Below the pieces are notes generated by a model, which saw only the letters and a program-made list of their open reading frames with translations, was not told the origin of the DNA and made no database searches. Positions 11,416 through 23,130 of a stretch of DNA of 64,000 nt are shown here, piece by piece. Numbering within the stretch: the stretch's first letter is position 1; each line of letters begins with the position of its first letter. Origin of the DNA: Hofstenia miamia (taxonomy: Eukaryota > Xenacoelomorpha > Acoela); NCBI GenBank assembly GCA_004352715.1, contig SCFE01000028.1:1401465-1465464 (forward strand), in the 5' to 3' direction. The position numbers and the translations under genes are program-made.

Positions 11416-12344
11416 NATATATATAGAAATTCAATTTAGAGAGCTATTAATTTTGTTAAACAAAATACTTGGTCAATAATTTTTAAAAAAATCATGGCTT
11501 TCTTATTTTTAAGTAATGCGTTAGCATTTTATTGAAATTTCAGAGTTACATAATATTCAAAATTATTCTCAATGCTCATATATGCGTTAAAACATAATAA
11601 AATACATATTCAGTACCAGATCAAAATTATGTGACCATAGAAATTTGCATTTTACTACAAATAATTATATTTCTGTATATACTTTTCTACATAATTTAAT
11701 AAAACAAGATTTAAGCAAAACATAAATTATGTTAATTTTTCAGCAATTGCATGTTACTCTATTAAAAGCAAATAAATGTATTATGATATTCCCAAGGTAT
11801 TGATAACAAACTTATGCAGTATTAAATTTCATATTTAATACCATTATTTATTTCTAAACAGTATCCCTAAACAAACATAGCATACGCTTTGAAATACGAG
11901 TTTGTACTCAGTCTAAAAATATATTCAAATATTAATACTGCACTTCCATTCAACATTAAAGTTTTTCAACGTTTAAATTTAAGTGCAGGATTTTTAATGA
12001 TTAAGAATTGCTTTATTTAAGAATAAAATAGTGAGAAATTAATATATTTTAATATATGCTTAAGCATACTACTGGTAAATATCAATTATTTTTCAACCGA
12101 TACAATGGAAGAGTTCAAATTTTACCTGTAGTATTTGTGTAGACGAAAATTGAACAGCATAAATAAATTTAAGTAAATAATCGCAGTAATATGACTTTAA
12201 AAACAGTAATGTATAACAAAAAAACAAAGGCTTCCTGTAAATTGGAAAAAAATGTTTTGCATTTTTAGCGCTAGGTCATAAAAATGCAATCGGTTGGGTC
12301 GACAAGCTCAAGCAATTTTTTCCAGTCTATTAAGAAGTTTGGGA
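10901..12344. other. AT-rich non-coding stretch
   Basis: Contains an (AT)n run at 11387-11426 with an N at 11416. The 91-codon minus frame at 10922-11197 shows no recognisable features. Confidence 0.5.
11387..11426. repeat. (AT)n microsatellite containing one N
   Basis: About 19 AT units with N at 11416. The array length is therefore uncertain. Confidence 0.9.
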
Positions 12345-12577
12345 ATCTCGGTACTTGGACACATCCATGTGTGCTTAAATCTTATGGCCAAATTTATAAT
12401 AAAAATAATTCGTGTGTTTGAAAATATTAACCTTTTTTTAATGGAAAATTCAATTTTTGACACAAAGCTTTCAAATCCTCCCCATACCTAGTGTGCAGAT
12501 GATAAAGGCATGAACAATTTGCCTCAATTTTTGTAACCCAAAGTCCCACGCAGACGAGACGTGCGCAAAGTCAAATG
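12345..12577 (+). repeat. Dispersed repeat family M, copy 2
   Basis: Shares TAATTCGTGTGTTTG, TTTTTTTAATGGAAAATT, TCAAATCCTCCCCATACCTA and CGTGCGCAAAGTCAAATG with other copies, in the same order. The closest partner is the copy at 29545-29820. Confidence 0.6.
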
Positions 12578-15500
12578 TTTTTCAAATTTTTTTACAAGAA
12601 ATGCATGAGTTGCTTAGGGTTCAGTGAAAGGTGAAATTTAAGCCCCAGCTTAGCTCAACTTCCTTTCAATTTAGGTTCCGAATTTCGACGGCAAACTTTC
12701 AGTTCCAATTAAAATGTCAAAATATAATTGTGTATAAGAAATGAATTAATATACTTGAAAAAGGTTACATTTTCGCTAAGTAAAAGGAGTTATTTTATTT
12801 GTTGCATATTCGCTCTTGTTCTCAACATCTGTTTTATAGTTATCTGAAATGTCTTGAAAATAAGGACAATGCCTCCTAACGGATGAGTCCACTTCATGTT
12901 GTTGACGATATGGATATCACGCTGCTATCTCATTTTAGAGACTATTAGAGGTTAAAAATTGATAACCTTTATGCAAATCAATAGTGAGTGACGTACAATT
13001 TTCACAGAGCGTGGATAAATCCATTCTGATTCTGCAATTCACTATGTGATACATTTAATATTTATTTAATATTTTGTTTATCTAATTTAGCATATTTATA
13101 TCTTAATTGAATATATTGAACTTAATGAAGTTAATAGATCTAATTAAAGATACTTAGATTTCATTAGGAAAGGAAGTGTATGCAATTATAACATTAAGAA
13201 AGTATAATATTTAACCGGTTGAGAATTAAGTCGCTCAATCAAAAAATACATTTCAAAACACGTTTCTCTTTGTTAGAAGCAGGTCGTTTTCGTGACATCT
13301 GCTATATTTGTGTACTTACCCATTTAATAATTAAAAATGATAAACCATTGCATAATATTTGATATTTCACTAATAGCCTTTGCTGAATGATATGCTTTGA
13401 ATGGTGTTTTTCAACATTTTATAATTGTTTGTTGCACTATGTTTAGAATTTGCGTAAGTTTTGTGACGCCATCTTGTTGCAGATAAAGAGATATTTCACA
13501 CAAAATTAGCCAATGAAAGCTAAACGAATCTCATATAAAACCACTTTTCATGTGTATCTAAGATTATGTTTGTAATTCAATAATTGTCAAATTTGAGTTC
13601 ATCGCATACGTACTCAGAAGCAGCATATAATCCATCATTTGGCAAAGATTCAAATTTTATGGATGTTGTATAAAATATATGAATTTTAAAATAATTCAAA
13701 TTACTACATACATTACGTCATATACTCTTGTTGCATCCTTGAGAACAACTGAAATTTTGTAGCATGAAAACCTTGATTTTTATGTGAACGGATCATTTTT
13801 GTATCTATGCAACATATACAACTTACATAGCTACATGCATTTACGTTCACAATTATTGAAGGCTTAAAGATTCAAAAAATAGATTACTAAAAAGTGAAAT
13901 TTCGAGACATTGTTGTTTTAGTGACCTGGTGATCAGTGGGATATAAAGGGGAGGGGGATGAGGCTCTATACCGCCTCTAATGTAATTTTCTTTAATATCC
14001 AATTATAGACTTATTATTTTATTTTTCCTGACAGTGCTTGGTTACGTCATAGTGACTTGAGACCCGAGCAAAGTGTGACCAGAATAACCCATGTACTGTT
14101 ATTGCCTACTCTTGATGGCTGGTGGTTTTCACAATATACTACTAAAAATTGTTTTGAAATAGCAATGGAGAATTTATGAACGAATGACGGATTTTGTTAA
14201 CGTGCTAGATTGTTTCAAAGAGGTTTGCTAGCATACTGAACTTGTGCTATTCCATTGCGCGTCGCGCCATTGGCAATTTGAAACTCTGTGTGCTGTAAAT
14301 TTATGAATTCAGTTATTAAACACCAACATATCTGTCATAAATGTCTTTAATGTTCGCATCAGAGACTTCCCTGCTTCATAATTCCCTCAGAAAATCTTGA
14401 TGAACTCTTCCGAATGAATTGGCAGTTGTTAAGCTGGCGTCTCACGGTTAATCAGAGTGGATAGTGTTTTGAATTCCTTTGCCTTTCTCACTGTTAAGAA
14501 AAATAGCCTCCTGAAACGCCAGCTTTTGTGAAGGTGGATGCTGTCAGCAATTTGAAAGCATCTTTAGCAATTGCAAACCATGTGTATGAACTAATTAAGC
14601 CTAATCTAAATTATTTGATTAAACAGATGGCATTAAATTCTTCATTCAATTCGCTTATATTTTAAAATACGCATATAACGGTTATCTCTCTAGACAGAAA
14701 CTATTTTGATTAATAATTTGGTTGGATTTAAAACGCCTTTAGACTTGTTATATCACGTCATTTCCAGGAGGTGTCAAAAACATAGTTGTAATCTGTTCAG
14801 AATTTAACGATTTCAATGGTTATATACAGAACATTAGGTTAATGTCAAACGTTTTTATGTGATATGCGTTTAATACATTAATTCTGGCACATGTCAAACC
14901 CAATTTTATTGGGGTGCAAAATTGGACCTCCAACCACATATCTAAAAAAAATTAATATTGTGATTAGCCGAAGGCTCACGGGAAATTGTCATCGAATTAA
15001 ATTTAGTTTCATCAATTTCCTGAAAACATTGTTTCAAAATTTGTGCGAAAATTTTTTTTGGACTGTCAAACTGTAGTACTAACATAATAGTATACTGAAT
15101 TTTTCATATTTAGCTCTTTTTATTCACCATGATGCATTTTTGATACAATTTGGGTAGCAAATGGGGAATGAAGGTATTGCACAGTACAAATTGTATTATA
15201 GGTAAAAAAACTAAGACAAAATTGCGTTGATTCATTTTACTGTGTGATCTTATATGAAATGAGATATTTTGCTGACCTCATGTTGAAAAATGCTGACGTT
15301 AACAAAAATATGCTAACCATATGCTATGTCACTATGTGTATTTCTATGCTAAGAGTAGCTACCTGCCAAATTTCAAAGCGATTGGATCATTATTAAGGAA
15401 AATATGGAGTCGGTGCAATTTTGCATTGCGTGTTCCAATAAACGACATATCTAAAAACCCCAATAAAAATGAGGGTTTAGAAATGGTTTTGAATGAATAT

Positions 15501-17547
15501 CCCAGGAATTTTCCAAGATATAATTTGCGCTACATTTGAAAAGAAGTCAACGATGATTGTTTTCTCAACTTCCATCTATGCTATAATTCAAAATTAAATT
15601 CGAGATGAAAATGTTTTAATTCTACTGAAAAGCCATATACATTTCAAGTAATTGTAGGTAATAAAAGATGTGACATTCACTTATATAATTGCTACAATAG
15701 CGAGACTGTAAGTACTATTTTTAAAATTTACCAACACATTGGGACACCCAGGAGATGAGGCGTCGCAAGTAGAATACATTTATTGTTAACATAATTTATA
15801 AAATTGGAAATAACAATTTTGCTTTTTATTTGTTAAAATAAATTAATGAAAAATAGAATAAAAAAATTCAAATTTAAATTTTATTTGTTTAAATGGACAC
15901 TTTGGGGAATTGAATTTTTTGTTATTTATCTAATTAGAGAACAGGCTTTTAGTAGATCCTATTTCTATCAGGAAGAAGAATTTGTTTAAATATAAATTGC
16001 TTTCTAATTTCATAGAGTTTTCCCTTATTTAAGTATATTGATACAGCAGCATTCCTATTTGGATTAATCTAAATAGAATTCAAATGTGGGCCAATGGAGG
16101 TTTGAATTCACAGTACGTATGTTCAAGTGCATTATATATTTAAGATCTTAATAACTGGTACTGCAGCAAAATCAATTTTGTCTCAAATACTGTTTAAAAT
16201 GCTGAACTTTCATTTTTTGTTTATCGATTAGATTTCCAAATTATGACCAAGGAATGGCAGTCATTGTAGTGTTAACTCGCCAAAATATATGCAATTTGAT
16301 GCTCTGAAATGATAGTACACTACATGGATGTATGATTTGCTTCTGGGTGGTCAGAAGTTTTGGCTTACAAACTTTTTCAAAACAAAAATTTAATACCGTA
16401 CGAATTTCAACCTTAGAAGTATTCTTTTTCGAACCAGAACCGCATTTTATAAAGATTAATCTAAAACTACATTTGAAAATAAGACCACAGAAAATGATTT
16501 CTTTTGAATTAAAAGAGCGGGTTTGAAAGTTTCAATAACTATTTTAAGAAAACTCAGAAATATTTTAGATATTAATTAGTCAGTGATTAAAACGTACAAC
16601 GAAATTAAATTGATAAATTAGATTATAAACATACATAAATAGACATTCTTTCTTATATAGGATATTTATAGATATGTTCAAAGAATTTTTTTTTGAATTT
16701 TAAAGCAAAAACAATATAATACTTGTTGTACGTATTTGCTTGAGTGCGCCGCACCAAATTTAGTCTATGTAAGTTGCAATACCAACAAAGCTTTATTATA
16801 CTTTAATAGATTTCAATTAAAAAAATAAAAATACCTCAAAGCATTGTATATTCATGCAAACAAATAGAGATGGCTGTAATTGAATGAATACTAGTATTTA
16901 TGAATTATTTCTCTCCAACATATACACTATATATTTGAATGACACATAGAAATATTTACATATATAAATTTATTATATACATTGTTTTCTGTATACACAT
17001 ATGCACATATATTGTACAAATTATGTTATGTATGTATGTGTAGTTGTGCATACATGATTGTCTATATGTAATGCACTATGTTAAGCTATATATAGTCATA
17101 TACAATAGTACATATATATATATATATATATATAAGCTCTGTATATTTTTGGATGCATATTAACGCGAAGTACATATTAACGCTTGGCACACTTTTCACC
17201 ACAATGCTATACTTAAACAGCTGGTGAACACGCAAAATTCATAAAAATTTATAAATAAAAATCTACATTTTGAAAAATCTTCTGCTGTGACAAGAAATTT
17301 TTTTAACACTAAGAATTAAATCGATTTCTTTTCTCATTTTGATGGTTAAATGTTCGAGATTTTTAAAAATATGGATGTTTGAGACAGCAATTAATATATG
17401 CTAATCAAGAAATCCTGTCTATCCTTTAAAATGCTAATATTAACACTCTGTACTATAGTAAAAAATTCTTATTAACCAGTGTGCTCTGCCATAATACCAA
17501 TCGTTAGTTAATATATATATGAGTTACACACATATACATATACATAT
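12578..17547. other. Long AT-rich non-coding stretch
   Basis: About 5 kb in which I see no coding region, RNA gene or clear element. Short plus-strand frames at 14891-15076, 15321-15539 and 16332-16526 have no family features. From about 16900 the DNA becomes cryptically simple (CATATATACA-like words), with (AT)n at 17110-17134, up to the gap at 17548. Confidence 0.5.
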
Positions 17548-18547
17548 NNNNNNNNNNNNNNNNNNNNNNNNNNNNNNNNNNNNNNNNNNNNNNNNNNNNN
17601 NNNNNNNNNNNNNNNNNNNNNNNNNNNNNNNNNNNNNNNNNNNNNNNNNNNNNNNNNNNNNNNNNNNNNNNNNNNNNNNNNNNNNNNNNNNNNNNNNNNN
17701 NNNNNNNNNNNNNNNNNNNNNNNNNNNNNNNNNNNNNNNNNNNNNNNNNNNNNNNNNNNNNNNNNNNNNNNNNNNNNNNNNNNNNNNNNNNNNNNNNNNN
17801 NNNNNNNNNNNNNNNNNNNNNNNNNNNNNNNNNNNNNNNNNNNNNNNNNNNNNNNNNNNNNNNNNNNNNNNNNNNNNNNNNNNNNNNNNNNNNNNNNNNN
17901 NNNNNNNNNNNNNNNNNNNNNNNNNNNNNNNNNNNNNNNNNNNNNNNNNNNNNNNNNNNNNNNNNNNNNNNNNNNNNNNNNNNNNNNNNNNNNNNNNNNN
18001 NNNNNNNNNNNNNNNNNNNNNNNNNNNNNNNNNNNNNNNNNNNNNNNNNNNNNNNNNNNNNNNNNNNNNNNNNNNNNNNNNNNNNNNNNNNNNNNNNNNN
18101 NNNNNNNNNNNNNNNNNNNNNNNNNNNNNNNNNNNNNNNNNNNNNNNNNNNNNNNNNNNNNNNNNNNNNNNNNNNNNNNNNNNNNNNNNNNNNNNNNNNN
18201 NNNNNNNNNNNNNNNNNNNNNNNNNNNNNNNNNNNNNNNNNNNNNNNNNNNNNNNNNNNNNNNNNNNNNNNNNNNNNNNNNNNNNNNNNNNNNNNNNNNN
18301 NNNNNNNNNNNNNNNNNNNNNNNNNNNNNNNNNNNNNNNNNNNNNNNNNNNNNNNNNNNNNNNNNNNNNNNNNNNNNNNNNNNNNNNNNNNNNNNNNNNN
18401 NNNNNNNNNNNNNNNNNNNNNNNNNNNNNNNNNNNNNNNNNNNNNNNNNNNNNNNNNNNNNNNNNNNNNNNNNNNNNNNNNNNNNNNNNNNNNNNNNNNN
18501 NNNNNNNNNNNNNNNNNNNNNNNNNNNNNNNNNNNNNNNNNNNNNNN
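17548..18547. other. Assembly gap, exactly 1,000 N
   Basis: The round size indicates a placeholder of unknown length. Both flanks are ATATAC-rich simple repeat. Frames running through it are meaningless. Confidence 0.95.
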
Positions 18548-18599
18548 TATACATATATATATATATGTATACGAGCTCTAGATTGATACTATGGGATTT

Positions 18600-18860
18600 G
18601 TATCCACCGCCCACATCTTCCAATTTTCCATAGTATCCAGCGCCTTTTTTGATAAAAATCCAAAATAATTCATTTTATCAAAAAATTATTACATTGCTCA
18701 TTTCGAATAGGGGTGTAATTTCTTATGTATGAGTTTCAGGTTTTTTCAAAAAAAATTTTGGACCCGTATCCAACGCCTTCCGCTATAGTATCTAGTGGGG
18801 CCGTATGCATTTTTTGTATTCAGCGCCTTGTAGATATTTTCAAATTTTGTATCCAAAGCT
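18600..18860 (+). repeat. Cluster of GTATCCAGCGCC motifs
   Basis: Five imperfect copies occur in 260 bp: GTATCCACCGCC (18600), GTATCCAGCGCC (18633), GTATCCAACGCC (18766), GTATTCAGCGCC (18816) and GTATCCAAAGCT (18849), with a weaker form, GTATCTAGTGGG, at 18788. All have the same orientation and irregular spacing. Their higher GC content stands out from the surrounding sequence. A frame at 18725-18928 runs through them but has no recognisable domain. Confidence 0.65.
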
Positions 18861-19389
18861 CTGAGGGGCATAAAATTATTCTTGAATTCTCATTGAAGAG
18901 AAAAATGTTTACAATAAATTACTCATAAAATTTAAAGCTATCTATATTTACATGTACATATATTGTTTGCATGAAAAATATTGATGTTCCATTAAATTTT
19001 TTTGAATATTCATTAATTATTTTATGTATTATCAATACAAATTCAGCAATTATTGGAAAATTCTTATTTAATTATATTTCAAAATTTTCATTTTTGAATT
19101 CATATTCATGTTAGTAAATTTCTGCGTGTAAATTACCTAAAAAGGTAAATAATTCGTTTCACAAAGTGTTTGCGTGTCTCTCCGATGTAAGATTTTTGAA
19201 AATCTTCAAAGGACTGCATCGACACAATTGAGTATCATATCCTGCTTACCATACTTAGCAGATGTGGAGTGGATAGCACTTGCCTTAGATGGTTCACCTC
19301 CTATCTGTCAAATAGAACGTATATAAATAAGATATTTATTTGGTCAATTACAGTAATACTCAATATCAACAGACAACATTCCAGTCAAT
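18861..19389. other. AT-rich non-coding stretch
   Basis: Nothing recognisable. Confidence 0.45.
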
Positions 19390-20552
19390 TAATTTATCAA
19401 AAAAACATGGCTCTTACCTAAATATTACATGAAATATTTAAACCTGATAAATCAGTACAAGCTCATTGATAAACACTGTAAATATTAAAACTTCCCCGGT
19501 ACCTTCATTACAGTTAATAAAGAAAAAAAGGAGTGCATACATAAATTTCCAATCATGTGCTAGTAAATATATAAAGAATACCATCAAGCAAAGAAACAAT
19601 CTCAACAAATATATTAGAAATGTACCATTCATAAATATTTCTAAAAGAGACTAAAGGAAAATCTATTAGTAGTTTAATACAAGTTAGGAACATCAAATGG
19701 CTAAACTTTTAGCAAAACATATAACTACCGAATAATTATGTCTGCAAAAATATTGTTTTTATCAAGTTTATATTAAAGTTTTGTGGCTGGTTAGGTTATT
19801 TTTAAATTATTTATTTGAATAAATTTCTAAAAATATGCATCATGTGTTACAAATTTGTGCAAAGAGGAAAGAAAGAAAAGCTATTGAAATGTATTATTTT
19901 TTTATTTAATAGTTTGTTGTTGAAGATTTCCTCTTAGCTTTGAAGTACACTAAAGTATGGAATTTTTTCAGTGGAAAATTCGATATTTTTACAAAACATT
20001 AAAATCCTTTCCTTCCCTAGTATTCAGATAATATTGAGATTATTCTATATAACTTTATTATATAAAGTTTTATGTGTTTTTTTATAGTTTAGTGTTTATT
20101 ATAATTTCATCAGAATTGTGTAATATGCAAAAGAAATTTTATTAAATTCAGGTTTTAGTATAAAAAAGGATTTGTGAGGATAAAGAAAGAATATTCGATT
20201 TTACAATAATAGAGATCGAATGGGATTTGAATGATAATTTTTTTGAATCAAATGACCCTAATATACAGCATGTCCCAAAGAATGTGTACACATCTTAGTA
20301 ATTGATGTAAGTCAAAGCTGTTTTTTTTGCAGATTCGACCTAATGATCTTAACCTTAAACTACATCACCTCCGTTTTAAAGAACAAACCGCTTCACCACA
20401 TTCACAGAGAATTTTCTCCAAACCTATTAACAAATTTAAAATCGCGAGATGTGGGCATGTCTATTGAGGAACAGGCTTTAATGCAATATTGAAAATGTTC
20501 AAGTATTCATAAGCTTTTAGCCCATGTAAACAACAAAGAATTTTGGATATTC
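19390..20552 (+). repeat. 1,163-bp tandem duplication, unit 1
   Basis: Repeated head-to-tail at 20554-21716 with one base between the units and no N. The unit includes family M blocks (GTGGAAAATTCGAT near 19971, CCTTCCCTAGTATTCAGATA near 20010, AGGAACAGGCTTTAATGCAA near 20467) and a TACAGCATGTCCCAAAGAAT block near 20264 that resembles a Tc1/mariner end. The first 840 bp or so look identical between units. Differences are confined to the last third. Confidence 0.85.
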
Positions 20553-20553
20553 C

Positions 20554-21716
20554 TAATTTATCAAAAAAACATGGCTCTTACCTAAATATTACATGAAATA
20601 TTTAAACCTGATAAATCAGTACAAGCTCATTGATAAACACTGTAAATATTAAAACTTCCCCGGTACCTTCATTACAGTTAATAAAGAAAAAAAGGAGTGC
20701 ATACATAAATTTCCAATCATGTGCTAGTAAATATATAAAGAATACCATCAAGCAAAGAAACAATCTCAACAAATATATTAGAAATGTACCATTCATAAAT
20801 ATTTCTAAAAGAGACTAAAGGAAAATCTATTAGTAGTTTAATACAAGTTAGGAACATCAAATGGCTAAACTTTTAGCAAAACATATAACTACCGAATAAT
20901 TATGTCTGCAAAAATATTGTTTTTATCAAGTTTATATTAAAGTTTTGTGGCTGGTTAGGTTATTTTTAAATTATTTATTTGAATAAATTTCTAAAAATAT
21001 GCATCATGTGTTACAAATTTGTGCAAAGAGGAAAGAAAGAAAAGCTATTGAAATGTATTATTTTTTTATTTAATAGTTTGTTGTTGAAGATTTCCTCTTA
21101 GCTTTGAAGTACACTAAAGTATGGAATTTTTTCAGTGGAAAATTCGATATTTTTACAAAACATTAAAATCCTTTCCTTCCCTAGTATTCAGATAATATTG
21201 AGATTATTCTATATAACTTTATTATATAAAGTTTTATGTGTTTTTTTATAGTTTAGTGTTTATTATAATTTCATCAGAATTGTGTAATATGCAAAAGAAA
21301 TTTTATTAAATTCAGGTTTTAGTATAAAAAAGGATTTGTGAGGATAAAGAAAGAATATTCGATTTTACAATAATAGAGATCGAATGGGATTTGAGTAAAA
21401 ATTTTTTTGAGTCAAATGACCCTAATATACAGCATGTCCCAAAGAATGTGTACACCTCTTAGTAATTGATGTAAGTCAAAGCTGTTTTTTTTGCAGATTC
21501 GACCTAATGATCTTAACCTTAAACTACATCACCTCCGTTTTAAAGAACAAACCGCTTCACCACATTCACAGAGAATTCTCTCCAAGCCTATTCACAAATT
21601 TAAAATCGCGAGATGTGGGCATGTCTATTGAGGAACAGGCTTTAATGCAATATTGAAAATGTTCAAGTATTCATAAGCTTTTAGCCCATGTAAACAACAA
21701 AGAATTTTGGATATTC
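20554..21716 (+). repeat. 1,163-bp tandem duplication, unit 2
   Basis: Second unit of the head-to-tail repeat. After its end the family M match continues (GATGAGCAAAGA near 21720, CTGTGCGCAAATCTC near 21757), so unit 2 joins the original downstream sequence and unit 1 is probably the added one. Confidence 0.85.
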
Positions 21717-21779
21717 ATTGATGAGCAAAGATATTCCAAAACACTTTGAAGCGTACTGTGCGCAAATCTCATTTTCTTT

Positions 21780-22105
21780 AACAGGAGCTATGCAACAAGT
21801 ATCTGCAAAAATTGGATTAAATTAGATTCTAACATTTGCAATGAACCAAATTTAATAACGTTTAAAGAACTACTAAAGGGAAATTTACTCACAAACCAAT
21901 TCATATTTGGATGTTTAAAAACGTTTGGCAAAATTAATAAACAACATTGAAAATTTAATTATTTTTTTATTATATTTATTATGTTGAATTTAATTATTTG
22001 TTGTAACTTTTGTTTATGTTATTGTGTAATGCTATATGCCTGTTATACCAGTATTATCATTTTATAAATTGTGTATATATCATAGCAAATAAACGCATTT
22101 CAAAG
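21780..22105 (+). pseudogene. Possible extreme C-terminus of a LINE reverse transcriptase
   Basis: A frame near 21805-21945 reads WIKLDSNICNEPNLITFKEL followed by LKGNLLTNQ. This resembles the W-N-x-L-P..S-x-x-x-FK-x-x-L-K tail of jockey/CR1 reverse transcriptases. It is short, the preceding frame is broken and chance similarity is possible. The AT-rich downstream part has no clear tail repeat. Confidence 0.25.
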
Positions 22106-22911
22106 AAGGTAAAGTAGTTAAATAGTACGTTTACATTGATGGTTAATTGTAGATAGTTTGTAGTATTAAAAATTAATTCATCGCAAGTCAGATGAACAAA
22201 TTCTGGAATTTATAGTAGTCAATCTTTCAAGCAGGCCTGCATGTAAATTTTTTAAATTTTTAAAATTTGTAGTTTGAACATTTTTTCTGACAAAAATATT
22301 TTCTGCAATTAAACAAACGTCTCTAATACGAAATGAAAAGACAGAAAACATTCTCAAGATAAATGATGCATGCATTTAGACTACTTCAAAAATATGTCTG
22401 CTTTGAAACATTTCTGCTAAGTGATAACAATTCAAGCATTTAAAAAATAGACATTAATATATTGTAGGCAAGTGGCGTACAATTCAATCATACTTTCCTT
22501 TACCTTTGTAGCTAGGCTCTGCACTTATTGTTGAAATGTAATATTTCATTGTTGCATATAGAAATTAAGGAGGTCTATTTAAGAAATTTAAATGCATTTT
22601 AACATTGATATTACAATTGTAATAATACCTGACCCAATTTTTAGAAAATTTTAATTTAGAATTGCGTAATCCAAGTCAAGTAAAATTGCACTGAAATCAA
22701 TTGGAAAATATTCTTTTAAGAATAACTCCAATCCATTGATGATAGATTGTGTATTACACATCATTCACATTGTTTTATGTTAGTTAAATAGTACATTTAT
22801 GACACTATTGATGAAGGCTTGTATTTTTCCTATAGAAATATATTTAAAATTATTAATAAATTATTGTTTTGTGAATACTACAGACCTATGTGATTTACTG
22901 ATATCAGTTTC
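22106..22911. other. AT-rich non-coding stretch
   Basis: Nothing recognisable on either strand. Confidence 0.45.
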
Positions 22912-23130
22912 ATAGGAATGGGACCTGGGACTAAATATTTCAAAAGGACTAGAACAAACAAGGAACTGGGACCAAAAATGAGGAATCGGAGCAACGAATT
23001 TCAGATTATTTTTCATAATTTTTCAATATTAACCAACATAGAAGCTATGCCTAAAATATTGAAAAATGGGAACAGAAAATTTCATGGAACTGGTATGAGA
23101 TGGACTGGGACGAAGTGGGACTGGCACAAG
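22912..23130 (+). repeat. GGGACT repeat family, most complete copy
   Basis: Starts GGAATGGGACCTGGGACTAA, followed by ATATTTCAAAAGGACTAGAA, and closes with GAAAATTTCATGGAACTGGT and GGACTGGGACGAAGTGGGAC. GGGAC-rich words at both ends with an AT-rich centre suggest a short interspersed element or MITE of about 210 bp. A 100-codon frame runs across it, but its composition simply reflects the repeat words, so I do not call a gene. Confidence 0.6.

Noticed and set aside
12888-12905. GGATGAGTCC as a possible hammerhead ribozyme core
   Set aside because: The CTGATGA and GAAA core elements are not both present.
17508-18623. Open frames of more than 350 codons on both strands
   Set aside because: They consist almost entirely of the 1,000-N gap flanked by ATATAC repeat.
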